From a virus: a DNA stretch of 23,590 nt. The first letter of the stretch is position 1; each line of letters starts with the position of its first letter. The DNA is taken from positions 1 through 23,590 of IMG/VR virus record IMGVR_UViG_3300006917_000156; one strand, written 5' to 3'. Below the pieces are notes generated by a model that was not told the DNA's origin, did no database searches, and saw only the letters and a list, made by a program, of their open reading frames with translations. Shown here piece by piece: positions 7,787 to 15,638 of this stretch. Made by a program: the position numbers and the translations under genes.

Positions 7787-9198
7787 ACCCCTTTCTTCAC
7801 AGAAAAGATTTCCTTCAACGCTTCAGCAACCAACTTGCGCCGAATGGCTTTGCGCCGTTTTGCTTCAGCAACTTTTCGCTGAACAGATTCAGGCGCACGG
7901 GACTGATACATATCCGTTTTGCGGTCGTAATATTTCCCTTCTTTAGGATCGTAATAAAGAATTTGGCCATTCCTGTATTTGAACGGTCCCTCCATCCCCG
8001 GAATTGGGGGATATTCATCTTTGTTGATTCCAGCGGAAACAGGAGCCTGTTTGTTCATCACCGAAGCAATGAAAGCCTTTTTGTCAGCGATGCTTTTTTG
8101 TTTTGGTGTCATTGGGGCTTCAGCGACATTGAGTTTTTTGGACGGCTTAGATTCAGTCATGCCACGCCTTTTGGCTTCAGCTCGATGGTCTTCAACCCTA
8201 TCGACATAATCCTTGTACATTTTTTCTGCAAGATTTCTTGCATCATTTATCATTTTGTACCAAGGCGAACTGCTTTTGCCTAAACCGTGGTCCAAAGAGC
8301 CATACCATTCTTTTGGAACACCAGTCCTTGGAACGGATTTGCAAGCGTTATAAAAAGCTTCCCCAATATCTTTTGCAAATTCATTGATTACTTTTTCAAC
8401 CGGCCCAAAAGATTCCTTTAATTTTTTCTCTCCCTCCATCACATTCATGCGATTCCCCTTTGCGGATTCGTTTGTTTTCCTAAGCACCTTGGACGCATCG
8501 TCAAGTTCGTTCAAAAACTCTTGAAGCTTCATGCTAGACGCACGAATCAATTTCTCTTGAGATGTTCCAGCTACGATTTTTTTGATTTCGTCCATAATCT
8601 TTTTGAATTCGCCATGAGCCTTGTTGTAGACCATGTCGAGCTTTTCGTGTTTAGGAGGGGTCCAAGCTTCACTTTTTTTGTCTTCCTTCGACCCAGAGTC
8701 CTTCCTCATTACAGCCTCCAACAATCCAGCAGTTGTAGCTGGCTCAGCCACAAGATCAACGGAATCAACCGCTACTATTTCTTCAATTTCTTCGACACCG
8801 TCTTGCTCATTCATTTTGGTTTTGGCTTGAGCGTTGTGTGACAAGCCAATAGCTTTGGGATCATTCTTGACCCACCATTGAAAACCTTCGGCCAATGGAT
8901 GCTTGGGGTTGTACGCCAAATCAGCGTAAATGCCATCTGATTCCATTCTGGCATTGGTCAACCTACCGAAACGGTCTTCATACGAGCGTGGTTCCGATCC
9001 GGCAGGGTGGTCGATATTCACAATTGCGCCTTCGTATTTCTCAAGCGCATTTTTCATCACTTCAAGCGGGTAACGCCGTCCATTCTTGGATTCAATACCA
9101 AGAACCTTCACCCCCGGCACGACAGGATTGTCGTTGGTTGCTTCGCCTTTCGGTAAGGCAAACGAACGCTCATGAATCGTTTTCGTCTGGCTCATCAT
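7783..9198 (-). CDS. Prohead protease with long C-terminal extension
   Basis: Residues 28-165 resemble a prohead serine protease: GVKVLGIESKNGRRYP, then NIDHP with His64, then KAIGLSHNA with Ser120-His121, and DLVAEPATT. The His/Ser spacing agrees with HK97-type (S78/U35-like) proteases, which cleave scaffold and capsid arms during head maturation. Residues 170-471 are helical, charged and Lys/Glu-rich, and may serve as a scaffold portion removed on maturation. There is a very strong AAAGGAGGT site, but it lies 14 bases before the ATG at 9198, further than usual; the second ATG (9195) is alternative. The gene overlaps the sigma-like gene by 29 bases. Catalytic assignment is by pattern only. 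Confidence 0.72.
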   Translation of the reverse strand: MMSQTKTIHERSFALPKGEATNDNPVVPGVKVLGIESKNGRRYPLEVMKNALEKYEGAIVNIDHPAGSEPRSYEDRFGRLTNARMESDGIYADLAYNPKHPLAEGFQWWVKNDPKAIGLSHNAQAKTKMNEQDGVEEIEEIVAVDSVDLVAEPATTAGLLEAVMRKDSGSKEDKKSEAWTPPKHEKLDMVYNKAHGEFKKIMDEIKKIVAGTSQEKLIRASSMKLQEFLNELDDASKVLRKTNESAKGNRMNVMEGEKKLKESFGPVEKVINEFAKDIGEAFYNACKSVPRTGVPKEWYGSLDHGLGKSSSPWYKMINDARNLAEKMYKDYVDRVEDHRAEAKRRGMTESKPSKKLNVAEAPMTPKQKSIADKKAFIASVMNKQAPVSAGINKDEYPPIPGMEGPFKYRNGQILYYDPKEGKYYDRKTDMYQSRAPESVQRKVAEAKRRKAIRRKLVAEALKEIFSVKKGV

Positions 9199-9676
9199 AG
9201 TAATAATTGACCACCTCCTTTAAAGCCTCTCTGGCTTGCCTCAAAACTTCTTGCGGTTCGACAAAAATCATGCCCATACGGGCACACGCTGACTCTGCGG
9301 TTTCTCCGTCGATCCAAATCATCTGTATGAATTCAGCTTCAGTTGGCGAAAGCGTCCCTATTGCGTCATTTAGATCGGTCAAAGGACGATCATTGGAATA
9401 CAGCTTGGGTGGCAACCCAATTTCTATTTCAATGGTTTTTTTCTTTCGCCCATGAACCTCCCGATACATCGAACCCCAAATCCAAGCCCGTGAATATGCT
9501 CCCAGCGTAATGCCACGGGATGGATCGTAATTTTTCAATCCCTTAAGCATCCCTAACCAACCTGCTTGAACCAAATCTTGATATGAACTTTTGCGCCGGA
9601 ATTTACCAACAAACCTTCTGGCGAATGAATGCACCAAAGGCGAATACTTCAGGATTTCTGCATCGGTAACCGACAT
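9170..9676 (-). CDS. RNA polymerase sigma-70 family factor (in head operon)
   Basis: This 168-aa protein matches sigma-70 region 2 at about residues 8-75: LVHSFARRFVGKF, then DLVQAGWLGMLKGLKNYDPSRG, then YSRAWIWGSMYREV, which includes the -10-binding helix. Residues 100-155 look like region 4 (LSPTEAEFIQMIWIDGETAESACARM, a helix-turn-helix), so both DNA-binding parts are present, as in short alternative sigma factors. It should direct host RNA polymerase to phage promoters. AAGGA lies 4 bases before the ATG. The gene sits between portal and protease, an unusual place that would couple sigma synthesis to late gene expression. It is distinct from the second sigma-like gene at 20306-20854. Confidence 0.85.
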   Translation of the reverse strand: MSVTDAEILKYSPLVHSFARRFVGKFRRKSSYQDLVQAGWLGMLKGLKNYDPSRGITLGAYSRAWIWGSMYREVHGRKKKTIEIEIGLPPKLYSNDRPLTDLNDAIGTLSPTEAEFIQMIWIDGETAESACARMGMIFVEPQEVLRQAREALKEVVNYYYDEPDENDS

Positions 9677-9683
9677 GAATTCC

Positions 9684-11624
9684 TTACAATTCGCCCCGGC
9701 GTTGCATACTCAAAGCGATAGCAACAGCTTGTTTTTGTTCATATCCTTCATCCATCAAGAGTTTAATCTTTTCAGAAAGTTTGTCACTAGCTTCTTGCGT
9801 TTCTTTTGCTTGAAGCTTTTTCAATTCGGTTTCGATTCCGGCCAAATTGGATTTGGCGTTTGCCAATATGGATCGTGCTTCGGTTGGTTCAACGCCTTTT
9901 GGTGCATTGGCAATCATCCGTTCAGCATTTTTGATGATCGACCTGAATTGATCGCCGGATTTCTTGAGCCGATCAATCGCTCGTTTTTGTGCAGCTTTTT
10001 CTTTTTGCGCTGCGCTGCTGCGCTTGGGCATTTTTGCAAGGATGGCGTTGAATTGCGCCAATTCGTCTGGTGTCAACGCTTCGGTGGCGTATTCGATTTC
10101 TTGAATGGATTCAGGCAATTCTGTTTGCTGCTCGCCATCCGTTTTTTTGTATTTTTGACTTAATTCAAAATCACGACTCGCCATTTCTTCTTTTGCTTTG
10201 GCAATGTTTCGTTGTTCTTCTTCAAAATTTTTGCCCGATTCAGCGGTGATTGTTTGCGGTGACCACAGACCCATATCCATGTAGGTTTTGGCCGTTTGAG
10301 CTTCTCGATCATAATCCCGTGCGATCAATTGTGGGCCTTTGGCCCGAATGATCACTTGATCCAAAACATCACGGGGCAGCATACCGATATTCACAGCATG
10401 GGAAATTTGCTGCCAAATCAACGAACGCTCAGGACGGGTGCGCCGTTCGCCAACCGATTGACCGATCAAGCGTTGCATACGCTCAAAAGTTTTGACCGCT
10501 GGAGCTTCAGCTACAAGCGCAGATGCGTAGTTGTTGTTTGAAGCATCGGTTGACATCATCGTCTCGGTAATACCAAACCGGGCAGCAATGGCCCGAAGGT
10601 TAGCCGAAAGCGTTTCCACCAAATCGGCAGCGCCGATATTCATGGCTGGGAAATCGTATTCGACATTTCCGGTGCTGGTCAGAATAGAACCATATCCCAT
10701 GTGGTTAATGGTTGTTGCTCGATTCTGCACGGGGTCAGTCACCGTGTAATCAGCAGCCGTTTGAGTCAATGCGCTGATCGCTTCGGGCGGTGAATCGTTC
10801 ACCTTTCTGATCACCGCAATTTTGCTTCGTGCTTTCGCAACGGCAATCATCGACTGCAACACATCCTCAGCAGCCCGAAGGTTTGATTCAACAGCGTAAA
10901 CGGTGGGCAAACCACGCTTGCTGTTCGATTCTGAATTGATCTTCAAATGAAGAATTTGATCGGCTGGAACAAGCGTTGGGGTCAAATTTTCCCACGGCTT
11001 TTCAATCACCCAATAGCCAACGACATGGTGGATGTCTTCGTCAGCACACTTGATTCCAAATGAGCTTGCTGGCGTTGTGTCATCCGCTGGAGGGCGAACC
11101 AGTTCAGGCTCGATGAACCGAATGCGGAGCAGCCCGTCCTCGCCTTTGAACGAACGCAAAAAGCATTCGCCATCGGAATGAAGCCTGTAAATGACTTCGC
11201 TTTCCAACTCAGGCATTCGATTGTGTTCAATGAACAAATCAACCAAATCCTGAGTACGGGAAATCAACTCGCTATTCGCTGAGTCAACCCGTGCTTGAAC
11301 CGAATATTGAAACCCAGTTCCAACTACATAATTCCGATGTGCATTGATCGCAGCGATGGCAAATTCATTGTTGCGACAGATTTGCCGGGAACGATCCCGA
11401 ATGATTTTGAGTTGCCACCAGTTGATGTACAACGGCAACAGTTCACCCGCCATCCGGTTATCCCGGCGGGTCAAATATTGCTGGGGAACGCCATCCATGA
11501 AGCCGTATGGGCCAGCTTCGGCAAATAAATCCCGGGAATCTAAGTACGGGAAATAAGGCAAGGACGCATACAAGTCCATCGCCTCATGAACTTTTTTTGG
11601 GCCGGATGCGCTTTTGCCGTTCAT
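9684..11624 (-). CDS. Portal protein
   Basis: The ATG at 11624 is preferred because GGGGGA lies just ahead; the open frame begins 4 codons earlier at 11636 without a ribosome site. The 646-aa product has portal hallmarks: LLPLYINWWQLKIIRDRSRQI near the N-terminus, VIYRLHSDGECFLRSF, then VPADQILHLKINSESNSKRGLPTV (the lambda-type portal pattern 'adqilHl......r..rG.p') and IGAADLVETLSANLRAIA. The portal forms the ring at one capsid vertex through which DNA enters. Residues from about 525 on form a charged coiled-coil-like region ending in LLMDEGYEQKQAVAIALSM, a short motif often found in phage proteins. It follows the large terminase directly. Confidence 0.87.
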   Translation of the reverse strand: MNGKSASGPKKVHEAMDLYASLPYFPYLDSRDLFAEAGPYGFMDGVPQQYLTRRDNRMAGELLPLYINWWQLKIIRDRSRQICRNNEFAIAAINAHRNYVVGTGFQYSVQARVDSANSELISRTQDLVDLFIEHNRMPELESEVIYRLHSDGECFLRSFKGEDGLLRIRFIEPELVRPPADDTTPASSFGIKCADEDIHHVVGYWVIEKPWENLTPTLVPADQILHLKINSESNSKRGLPTVYAVESNLRAAEDVLQSMIAVAKARSKIAVIRKVNDSPPEAISALTQTAADYTVTDPVQNRATTINHMGYGSILTSTGNVEYDFPAMNIGAADLVETLSANLRAIAARFGITETMMSTDASNNNYASALVAEAPAVKTFERMQRLIGQSVGERRTRPERSLIWQQISHAVNIGMLPRDVLDQVIIRAKGPQLIARDYDREAQTAKTYMDMGLWSPQTITAESGKNFEEEQRNIAKAKEEMASRDFELSQKYKKTDGEQQTELPESIQEIEYATEALTPDELAQFNAILAKMPKRSSAAQKEKAAQKRAIDRLKKSGDQFRSIIKNAERMIANAPKGVEPTEARSILANAKSNLAGIETELKKLQAKETQEASDKLSEKIKLLMDEGYEQKQAVAIALSMQRRGEL

Positions 11625-11650
11625 AATGTCCCCCATACTTAAATAAATGA

Positions 11651-13141
11651 CTAAATGCGCCCGGTGACCTGTTCAGTCCATCCTTCATTGTTTCGCAGTA
11701 AACAAGCCAGATTAAACGCATCAGCCAGATCGGGGCTGGCTTTTAACCTTCGTTTGGTCATCGCTTTCGCTTCCACCATACGCCTTTGTAGCGTATCCAA
11801 TGTAAAGATGGGTTGCCTTAATTCCAACAAAAGCGCCTGCTTAATTTCGTCTGGAAGCATGGCGATTGACAAGCTTTCAGCGTCTGCCAAATCAGCGGAT
11901 GCAAACCAAAGTTCAGAACGAAGGTTAGGGAAATCGCCTTCCCAACGGGATTTGAATGCGGAATTGATTTCCACAAAATTGTAACGGTCTGTCGCTTTCC
12001 CTCGCATATCCACCAATCCAGCACCAAGGCCAGCAGCGTCGATCAGCACAGGAATCTGTTTGGCTGATTGTCCTTTGGTTTGATACTGGATGCACAATTC
12101 TTTGAGCCGATCAGCGGTTTGATTCAAGCTCCACCCACGATGCGATTCCATGTGAATAACGCACATTCCTTTGCGTACCGCAATCGCTGTGCGATCATCG
12201 CCAAACCTTGCTGGGTCGCACCCAATTTGAACAAGCCAATCCGGGTTCAATGGTATCGGTTGTTGAACAAATTCAAGCGCACGATCTGACCAAACCGAAG
12301 CAACGGAGCGGGATGGCCAACGCCCCAGAATCTGAGTTTCAAACAGCGGTGACTCCGCTTCGTAGTATTTTCCTTCCCAAAGAAATGCGGTGGGTGGCAA
12401 TTGCTCATCCGCTTCAATTCGTCGGCATTCGTTGTACACTCTGGCCGATACTGTCGCCCGTGTGATTGCGCCGGGAATGATTTCTTCGCCACGCTTCACA
12501 TTGGGATGTTCCAATGCGCTCATTTCAATGACTGTGTGCTTGCCCGATTGCTCCGCAAGATACGCTGGACACGATTGGTCATATGGGTTGTAAATCGCCA
12601 GAAAATAATGCCCCGGCCTTCCAAGTTCAACCATCGTTTCAGCACGATCCCAAAACGAAACATCCACACCGGCAGCTTCATCGAACACAATCATGATGTT
12701 AGGCATATGCGCTCCTTGGAACGCATCGCCTTTGGATGCGGTGAAACCATGCACCCAATGGTCTGGTGAAGATTCCAGCCGTGTCGCCTTTGGAAGGAAA
12801 TTTGGATCGTCGTGCTTGATTCGCCTCAATTCACGAAACAAAAGGTCTTTCACCTGACGAGCTACAGGTGCAGTCGCAAGGCAAATGGATGGGTCAAAAC
12901 GGTCATAAAACCAGCTGCAAGCGACAGCGGTGATGAATGTTTTCCCCACATTGTGGGCAGCACGAACCAATACAGAGTAAGGTGGCGTGACCAAAGCCCG
13001 AAGAATTTGCTTTTGCTGATCCGTCAGCAACCATCCACGGGCTTCGGCATATTCAACCGGGCAGTCAGGAGTTTGATTTTCCGCTTGGTAGTATCTTGCC
13101 TTTAGATTTCTTAGTTCGATCAGTTCTTCCATACAATTCAT
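11651..13141 (-). CDS. terL: Terminase large subunit
   Basis: This 496-aa protein is the DNA packaging motor and headful or cos nuclease. The ATPase part has Walker A at residues 60-68 (RAAHNVGKT) and Walker B at 149-155 (IMIVFDE with Asp154-Glu155). The RNase H-like nuclease part shows Asp309 in GCDPARFGDD, Asp368 in VLIDAAGLGAG and Asp471/Asp474 in SPDLADAF, the three expected acidic metal sites. GGAGG lies 9 bases before the ATG at 13141; a second ATG three codons in is alternative. The gene overlaps the small terminase gene by 77 bases and is followed by the portal gene. Length and motifs are fully typical, and all key residues are intact. Confidence 0.93.
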   Translation of the reverse strand: MNCMEELIELRNLKARYYQAENQTPDCPVEYAEARGWLLTDQQKQILRALVTPPYSVLVRAAHNVGKTFITAVACSWFYDRFDPSICLATAPVARQVKDLLFRELRRIKHDDPNFLPKATRLESSPDHWVHGFTASKGDAFQGAHMPNIMIVFDEAAGVDVSFWDRAETMVELGRPGHYFLAIYNPYDQSCPAYLAEQSGKHTVIEMSALEHPNVKRGEEIIPGAITRATVSARVYNECRRIEADEQLPPTAFLWEGKYYEAESPLFETQILGRWPSRSVASVWSDRALEFVQQPIPLNPDWLVQIGCDPARFGDDRTAIAVRKGMCVIHMESHRGWSLNQTADRLKELCIQYQTKGQSAKQIPVLIDAAGLGAGLVDMRGKATDRYNFVEINSAFKSRWEGDFPNLRSELWFASADLADAESLSIAMLPDEIKQALLLELRQPIFTLDTLQRRMVEAKAMTKRRLKASPDLADAFNLACLLRNNEGWTEQVTGRI

Positions 13142-13463
13142 TTTTGAAAGCCTCCAACTCTTTCCTCAATTCCTCCATTTCCCAGCGTTCAGAATAGCCA
13201 CGGGATCGGCCAATGGTTTTCAGCAAAAAACAAACAGCCCAGCCCTCACCTTGAACAACTGCCCGATTCAATGCGGATTCGGCATTGTCGATGCTGCCTT
13301 CTCGCTGGTCATCCAAAATGGCTTTGAGCATCGGGGTCTTATGAATTTTCTTGGACAGCCAGCCCCGTTCACATTTCAAGGATCGAGCAGTCAAAGAAAT
13401 GTTGCCCATGCTGGCTTTCAGGGCTTGTGCGATTCGATCCGCATTTGCCTTTACTCCATTCAT
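13065..13463 (-). CDS. Terminase small subunit-like DNA-binding protein
   Basis: This 132-aa protein has an N-terminal helix-turn-helix-like part (ADRIAQALKASMGNISLTARSLKCERGWLSKKIH), then a helical region (LDDQREGSIDNAESALNRAVVQGEGWAVCFLLKTIGR) and a charged Lys-rich end. The pattern 'NI..TA..L...R..L...I...P.L...L...RE...D.AE..L..AV..G...A..FLLKT.G..RGY' is one I know from small terminase-like proteins of many phages. It would recognise the packaging site and recruit the large subunit. A GGGGGG run lies 5 bases before the ATG. The 77-base overlap with the large terminase gene suggests coupled expression. Confidence 0.75.
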   Translation of the reverse strand: MNGVKANADRIAQALKASMGNISLTARSLKCERGWLSKKIHKTPMLKAILDDQREGSIDNAESALNRAVVQGEGWAVCFLLKTIGRSRGYSERWEMEELRKELEAFKNELYGRTDRTKKSKGKILPSGKSNS

Positions 13464-13505
13464 TCATTCCCCCCTTTTCCTGTGTGTTATTTGGCCCGTG
13501 CTGCG

Positions 13506-13745
13506 TTATTCCGGTATGAACGCCCATTCCATCGCACGGCCATTAGATCTGTCGTATAAACGCAAAATTTGAGCAGATGCGCCACCACATGGTTTTCTGC
13601 CCGATTCCCAATGGGAAATCATATGCCCAGTAGGATAACCTAAATGTCTAGCCATGTCACGCTGGGACAAACCCAGTTTGGCACGAATGCGTCTAACTTC
13701 GCTGGCTGGCAATGGCTCAAGAACAGGATTGGGAATCGACGGCAT
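13506..13745 (-). CDS. XRE-family transcriptional regulator (HTH)
   Basis: I choose the ATG at 13745 because GGAGGT lies 5 bases ahead; the frame is open up to 13817. The 79-aa product has a Cro/C1-type helix-turn-helix at about residues 16-50: EVRRIRAKLGLSQRDMARHLG, then HMISHWESGRK, where the 'LSQ..MA..LG......ISHWE.G' pattern is typical. It likely represses or activates phage genes; the nearby amidoligase promoter with dyads and its own promoter are possible targets. It has no C-terminal effector domain. The ATG shares the palindrome CATG with the start of a possible plus-strand zinc-ribbon gene. Confidence 0.8.
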   Translation of the reverse strand: MPSIPNPVLEPLPASEVRRIRAKLGLSQRDMARHLGYPTGHMISHWESGRKPCGGASAQILRLYDRSNGRAMEWAFIPE

Positions 13746-13935
13746 GACAACCTCCATTTGTGATAAATGCGGAAGCCCCGGGGTTGAGTCCGGGGATATT
13801 GAAACTAAATCTGGCAAATTCTATCTGGTGCTGCAATGCTCAACCTGCACCGAACTTTGGGAATTTGACGGGCAAATTTTTACCACGGCAAAGACTTGGA
13901 CGGTTGAAACATTTGACGCTGAACCGGTCGAGTGA
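13744..13935 (+). CDS. Possible small zinc-ribbon protein (only plus-strand gene)
   Basis: On the plus strand, an ATG at 13744 opens a 63-aa frame that looks like a real zinc ribbon: CDKC at residues 6-9, a polar stretch, then a strand FYLVLQ leading to CSTC and ELWEFDG. Two CxxC pairs about 28 residues apart with a beta segment before the second pair are characteristic. The frame fills the 134-base gap between the XRE gene and the GATase gene, where no minus-strand gene exists, and its last 56 bases run antisense to the GATase 3' end. The ribosome site is weak (GGGA about 9 bases ahead), and any promoter would have to lie within the XRE gene. It may be real, or a fortunate reading frame. Confidence 0.45.
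   Translation: MTTSICDKCGSPGVESGDIETKSGKFYLVLQCSTCTELWEFDGQIFTTAKTWTVETFDAEPVE
13776..13795. repeat. Short GC hairpin ahead of XRE gene
   Basis: CCCCGG at 13776-13781 pairs with CCGGGG at 13790-13795, leaving an 8-base loop. It lies 31 bases upstream of the XRE start in the transcript and has no T-run on either strand, so it is not an intrinsic terminator. It overlaps the zinc-ribbon frame. Confidence 0.35.
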
Positions 13936-14641
13936 CATCCGTCCGCTTTTCCATCTTGCTGAACGATCGCTTCCAACCGTTCTTGCCTTTGTTCCAAACC
14001 GTGACCGATTCATCGGAAATGGATTTGGATTCACCGATACCCTTGATGCCGGGAACGGGCAGAGAACTGAGATAATACCCATCCGCATTATTGTAGACAC
14101 ACAGCGGGTTGCCCTGACGGATCGCAACGAGTCGATCCTTCCAAAGACCCAAAACAGCCAACGGGAAATATCGGTTGGGTTGGCAGGTTTTGAGCATCCA
14201 TTCAGCCCGCTTGGTTGCGTTGTCGGATGGGGCATCCGTCCACGCAATTGCCAGCATTTCGGAATCGCATTCAGAAAGCGGTTCGGTAAAAAACGAATCA
14301 CGAATTTCCGAATATTCCGGCAGCACTCCGTTGTGAACCATCCACCCGCCATCGCATGGGTGCGGATGATTGTTGGCGTTTATCAGTTCGCTGCCCTGAG
14401 TCGTAAAGCGTAAATGACCGATTAAGGCGACAGCGTCCTCAACCATATGGGCAAGCGCCAGCGGATCGATTCTTCCAGCTTGTTTATGTGATCTAAGGCG
14501 GTTTTGTGAATCAATCCAAGATACACCCCAAGCATGACCTCCACGCCTTGCATCGTTATGTTGTGCGATTTGGCAGATCGCATCAACATTAGGGCCGAAC
14601 CGATTTTCAGGAGAAGAAACAAAACCAAAAACTCCGCACAT
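13880..14641 (-). CDS. Class II glutamine amidotransferase (GATase2, Ntn hydrolase)
   Basis: This 253-aa protein starts MCGVFGF, so Cys2 becomes the N-terminal nucleophile after Met removal. The rest of the GlmS/PurF-type glutaminase pattern is intact: GHLRFTTQG (Arg78, Thr81), NHPHP (His92), VHNGVLP (His103-Asn104-Gly105) and ECDSE (Asp126-Ser127-Glu128). It hydrolyses glutamine and releases ammonia, or acts on a glutamyl-type amide. No acceptor domain is fused; the amidoligase encoded just upstream is the natural partner, a linkage described for amidoligase systems. GGAG lies 8 bases before the ATG. The C-terminal 50 residues are Lys/Arg-rich. The cytoplasmic location follows from lack of signal or membrane segments. 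Confidence 0.85.
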   Translation of the reverse strand: MCGVFGFVSSPENRFGPNVDAICQIAQHNDARRGGHAWGVSWIDSQNRLRSHKQAGRIDPLALAHMVEDAVALIGHLRFTTQGSELINANNHPHPCDGGWMVHNGVLPEYSEIRDSFFTEPLSECDSEMLAIAWTDAPSDNATKRAEWMLKTCQPNRYFPLAVLGLWKDRLVAIRQGNPLCVYNNADGYYLSSLPVPGIKGIGESKSISDESVTVWNKGKNGWKRSFSKMEKRTDVTRPVQRQMFQPSKSLPW

Positions 14642-14673
14642 ATGAAATTCTCCAAACTGCGACCTTCAGAAAT

Positions 14674-14694
14674 GGGGGAGCAACACGCTCCCCC
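14674..14694 (-). terminator. GC-rich hairpin between amidoligase and GATase genes
   Basis: GGGGGAGC at 14674-14681 pairs perfectly with GCTCCCCC at 14687-14694 around a 5-base loop. It lies 14 bases after the amidoligase stop. On the minus strand it is followed by ATTTCTG, a poor U-run, so termination would be partial at most. It could set a lower level of GATase relative to amidoligase, or protect the upstream transcript from decay. Confidence 0.45.
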
Positions 14695-14707
14695 GAAAGA
14701 ACCAAAA

Positions 14708-15592
14708 TCAGACAGCTGCCATTTCCAGATCGAATTCCTTGGCTGTTTCTAGCATTGCCTTGCGAGCAACCTTGGGGTCAGTCTGGGTTGAGGAAGGAAT
14801 CCATCCGAAATCTGCGCCGTTCTTGATTCGCTTGGTTGACTTGCTGTTAGACCAGCCCCAGCACAGGCGCTGCATCAAGCAGCGGATATGCTCATGGCCG
14901 GAAGATGCCGGGGTGTGCCAACCGCTGGTGAACTTGACTGATTTCTTGAGCGTTTGGGCAACTTGAACAAGGCCGATGCTGACCCGGATATAACCCAGAA
15001 CCACTTCGGTGCGGAAAGTTGCAGCGAATGCCCGAAACTCAACCGCAGGACGGCGACCGCTGGTCAGGTTGGTCAGGTTGAGCAGCTGGTAGCGGGTTTG
15101 TGCAGCTGCCTGAATCTGTCGGCCATTCTCATAAGCAGCTTTGATATTTGAGTCATTTTGGATACCACGGCAATAATGGTTGTTTGCACGAGTCTTGCCC
15201 TTGCGACCGCTGACAGCGAATAGGGCCTTTTCGTGCTGGGCGACTAGACCAACCAGTTTCTTGGCCGTTTCCTCATTAGAACCAACATGGACATGGATTC
15301 CACAAGATTCGTTGCAACCAGCGCCCATATCCCTGAGCCATTGTAGAACAAATTCGACCTGACGGATACCGTCAGCGCCCATCAAGATCGGGCTGACAAT
15401 CTCGATTCCTTGTTTGCCAAGAGGAGCACGGATTGAAGAATCCCGTTGAGCGTTCCAGCCTTGAGGCAGGCAGTTGACCTGAAGGCCATTGTGATACCCG
15501 CCGATGCGGACCCCGGCATTATGAAGGGCTTGTTCAGGAATGTAGCACTCGATTTCAATTCCAAAGGTCATGTTGTTGACTGAGCTGCTCAT
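14708..15592 (-). CDS. Amidoligase (ATP-grasp-like COOH-NH2 ligase)
   Basis: I choose the ATG at 15592 (AAGGA about 9 bases ahead); the frame opens at 15625, but that start has no ribosome site and lies inside an inverted repeat. The 294-aa product has the amidoligase pattern: MTFGIEIECYI at residues 8-18 with Glu13 and Glu15, then RDSSIRAP, GIEIVSPIL, SCGIHVHVG with its His pair, and AVEFRAFAAT. These are the metal/ATP-binding acidic residues of the family, which joins a carboxyl to an amine using ATP. Substrate is unknown. A class II glutamine amidotransferase follows. Codon use (CTG, ACC, AAC, AAG, GGC) resembles the capsid gene more than neighbouring genes, and a strong promoter precedes it. 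Confidence 0.85.
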   Translation of the reverse strand: MSSSVNNMTFGIEIECYIPEQALHNAGVRIGGYHNGLQVNCLPQGWNAQRDSSIRAPLGKQGIEIVSPILMGADGIRQVEFVLQWLRDMGAGCNESCGIHVHVGSNEETAKKLVGLVAQHEKALFAVSGRKGKTRANNHYCRGIQNDSNIKAAYENGRQIQAAAQTRYQLLNLTNLTSGRRPAVEFRAFAATFRTEVVLGYIRVSIGLVQVAQTLKKSVKFTSGWHTPASSGHEHIRCLMQRLCWGWSNSKSTKRIKNGADFGWIPSSTQTDPKVARKAMLETAKEFDLEMAAV

Positions 15593-15612
15593 TGTTCTGC
15601 GTCCTTTGTTTG

Positions 15613-15634
15613 ATGTAACCTTCATTGGTTACAT
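15613..15634. promoter_or_regulatory. Operator-like inverted repeat ahead of amidoligase
   Basis: ATGTAACC at 15613-15620 and GGTTACAT at 15627-15634 form a perfect 8-base inverted repeat with a 6-base spacer. It covers the start expected from the promoter at 15639-15666, so a bound repressor would block it. If transcribed, the same sequence would make a 5'-end stem-loop that could stabilise the message. I cannot tell which role is right. Confidence 0.6.
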
Positions 15635-15638
15635 ATTC

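Noticed and set aside
7194-7946. Plus-strand frame (250 aa) rich in Ser opposite the scaffold gene
   Set aside because: The Ser runs are the reverse complement of Glu/Asp-rich codons of the acidic scaffold, so this is a shadow frame.
9199-9220. Non-standard ATT start for the protease, 5 bases after GGAGGTGGTC
   Set aside because: Spacing would be better than for the ATG, but ATT starts are very rare and nothing else supports it.
11006-11242. Additional minus-strand frame inside the portal gene
   Set aside because: It is an out-of-frame reading of the portal gene without its own ribosome site or recognisable domain.
13746-13817. Upstream extension of the XRE gene to 13817
   Set aside because: The added 24 residues are Pro/Ser-rich and unlike the family, while a clear GGAGGT site points to 13745; the region is better explained by the plus-strand zinc-ribbon frame.
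13760-14413. Plus-strand 217-aa frame and minus-strand 170-aa frame (13840-14352) across the GATase gene
   Set aside because: The GATase frame has every catalytic motif; the other two frames overlap it fully and carry none.
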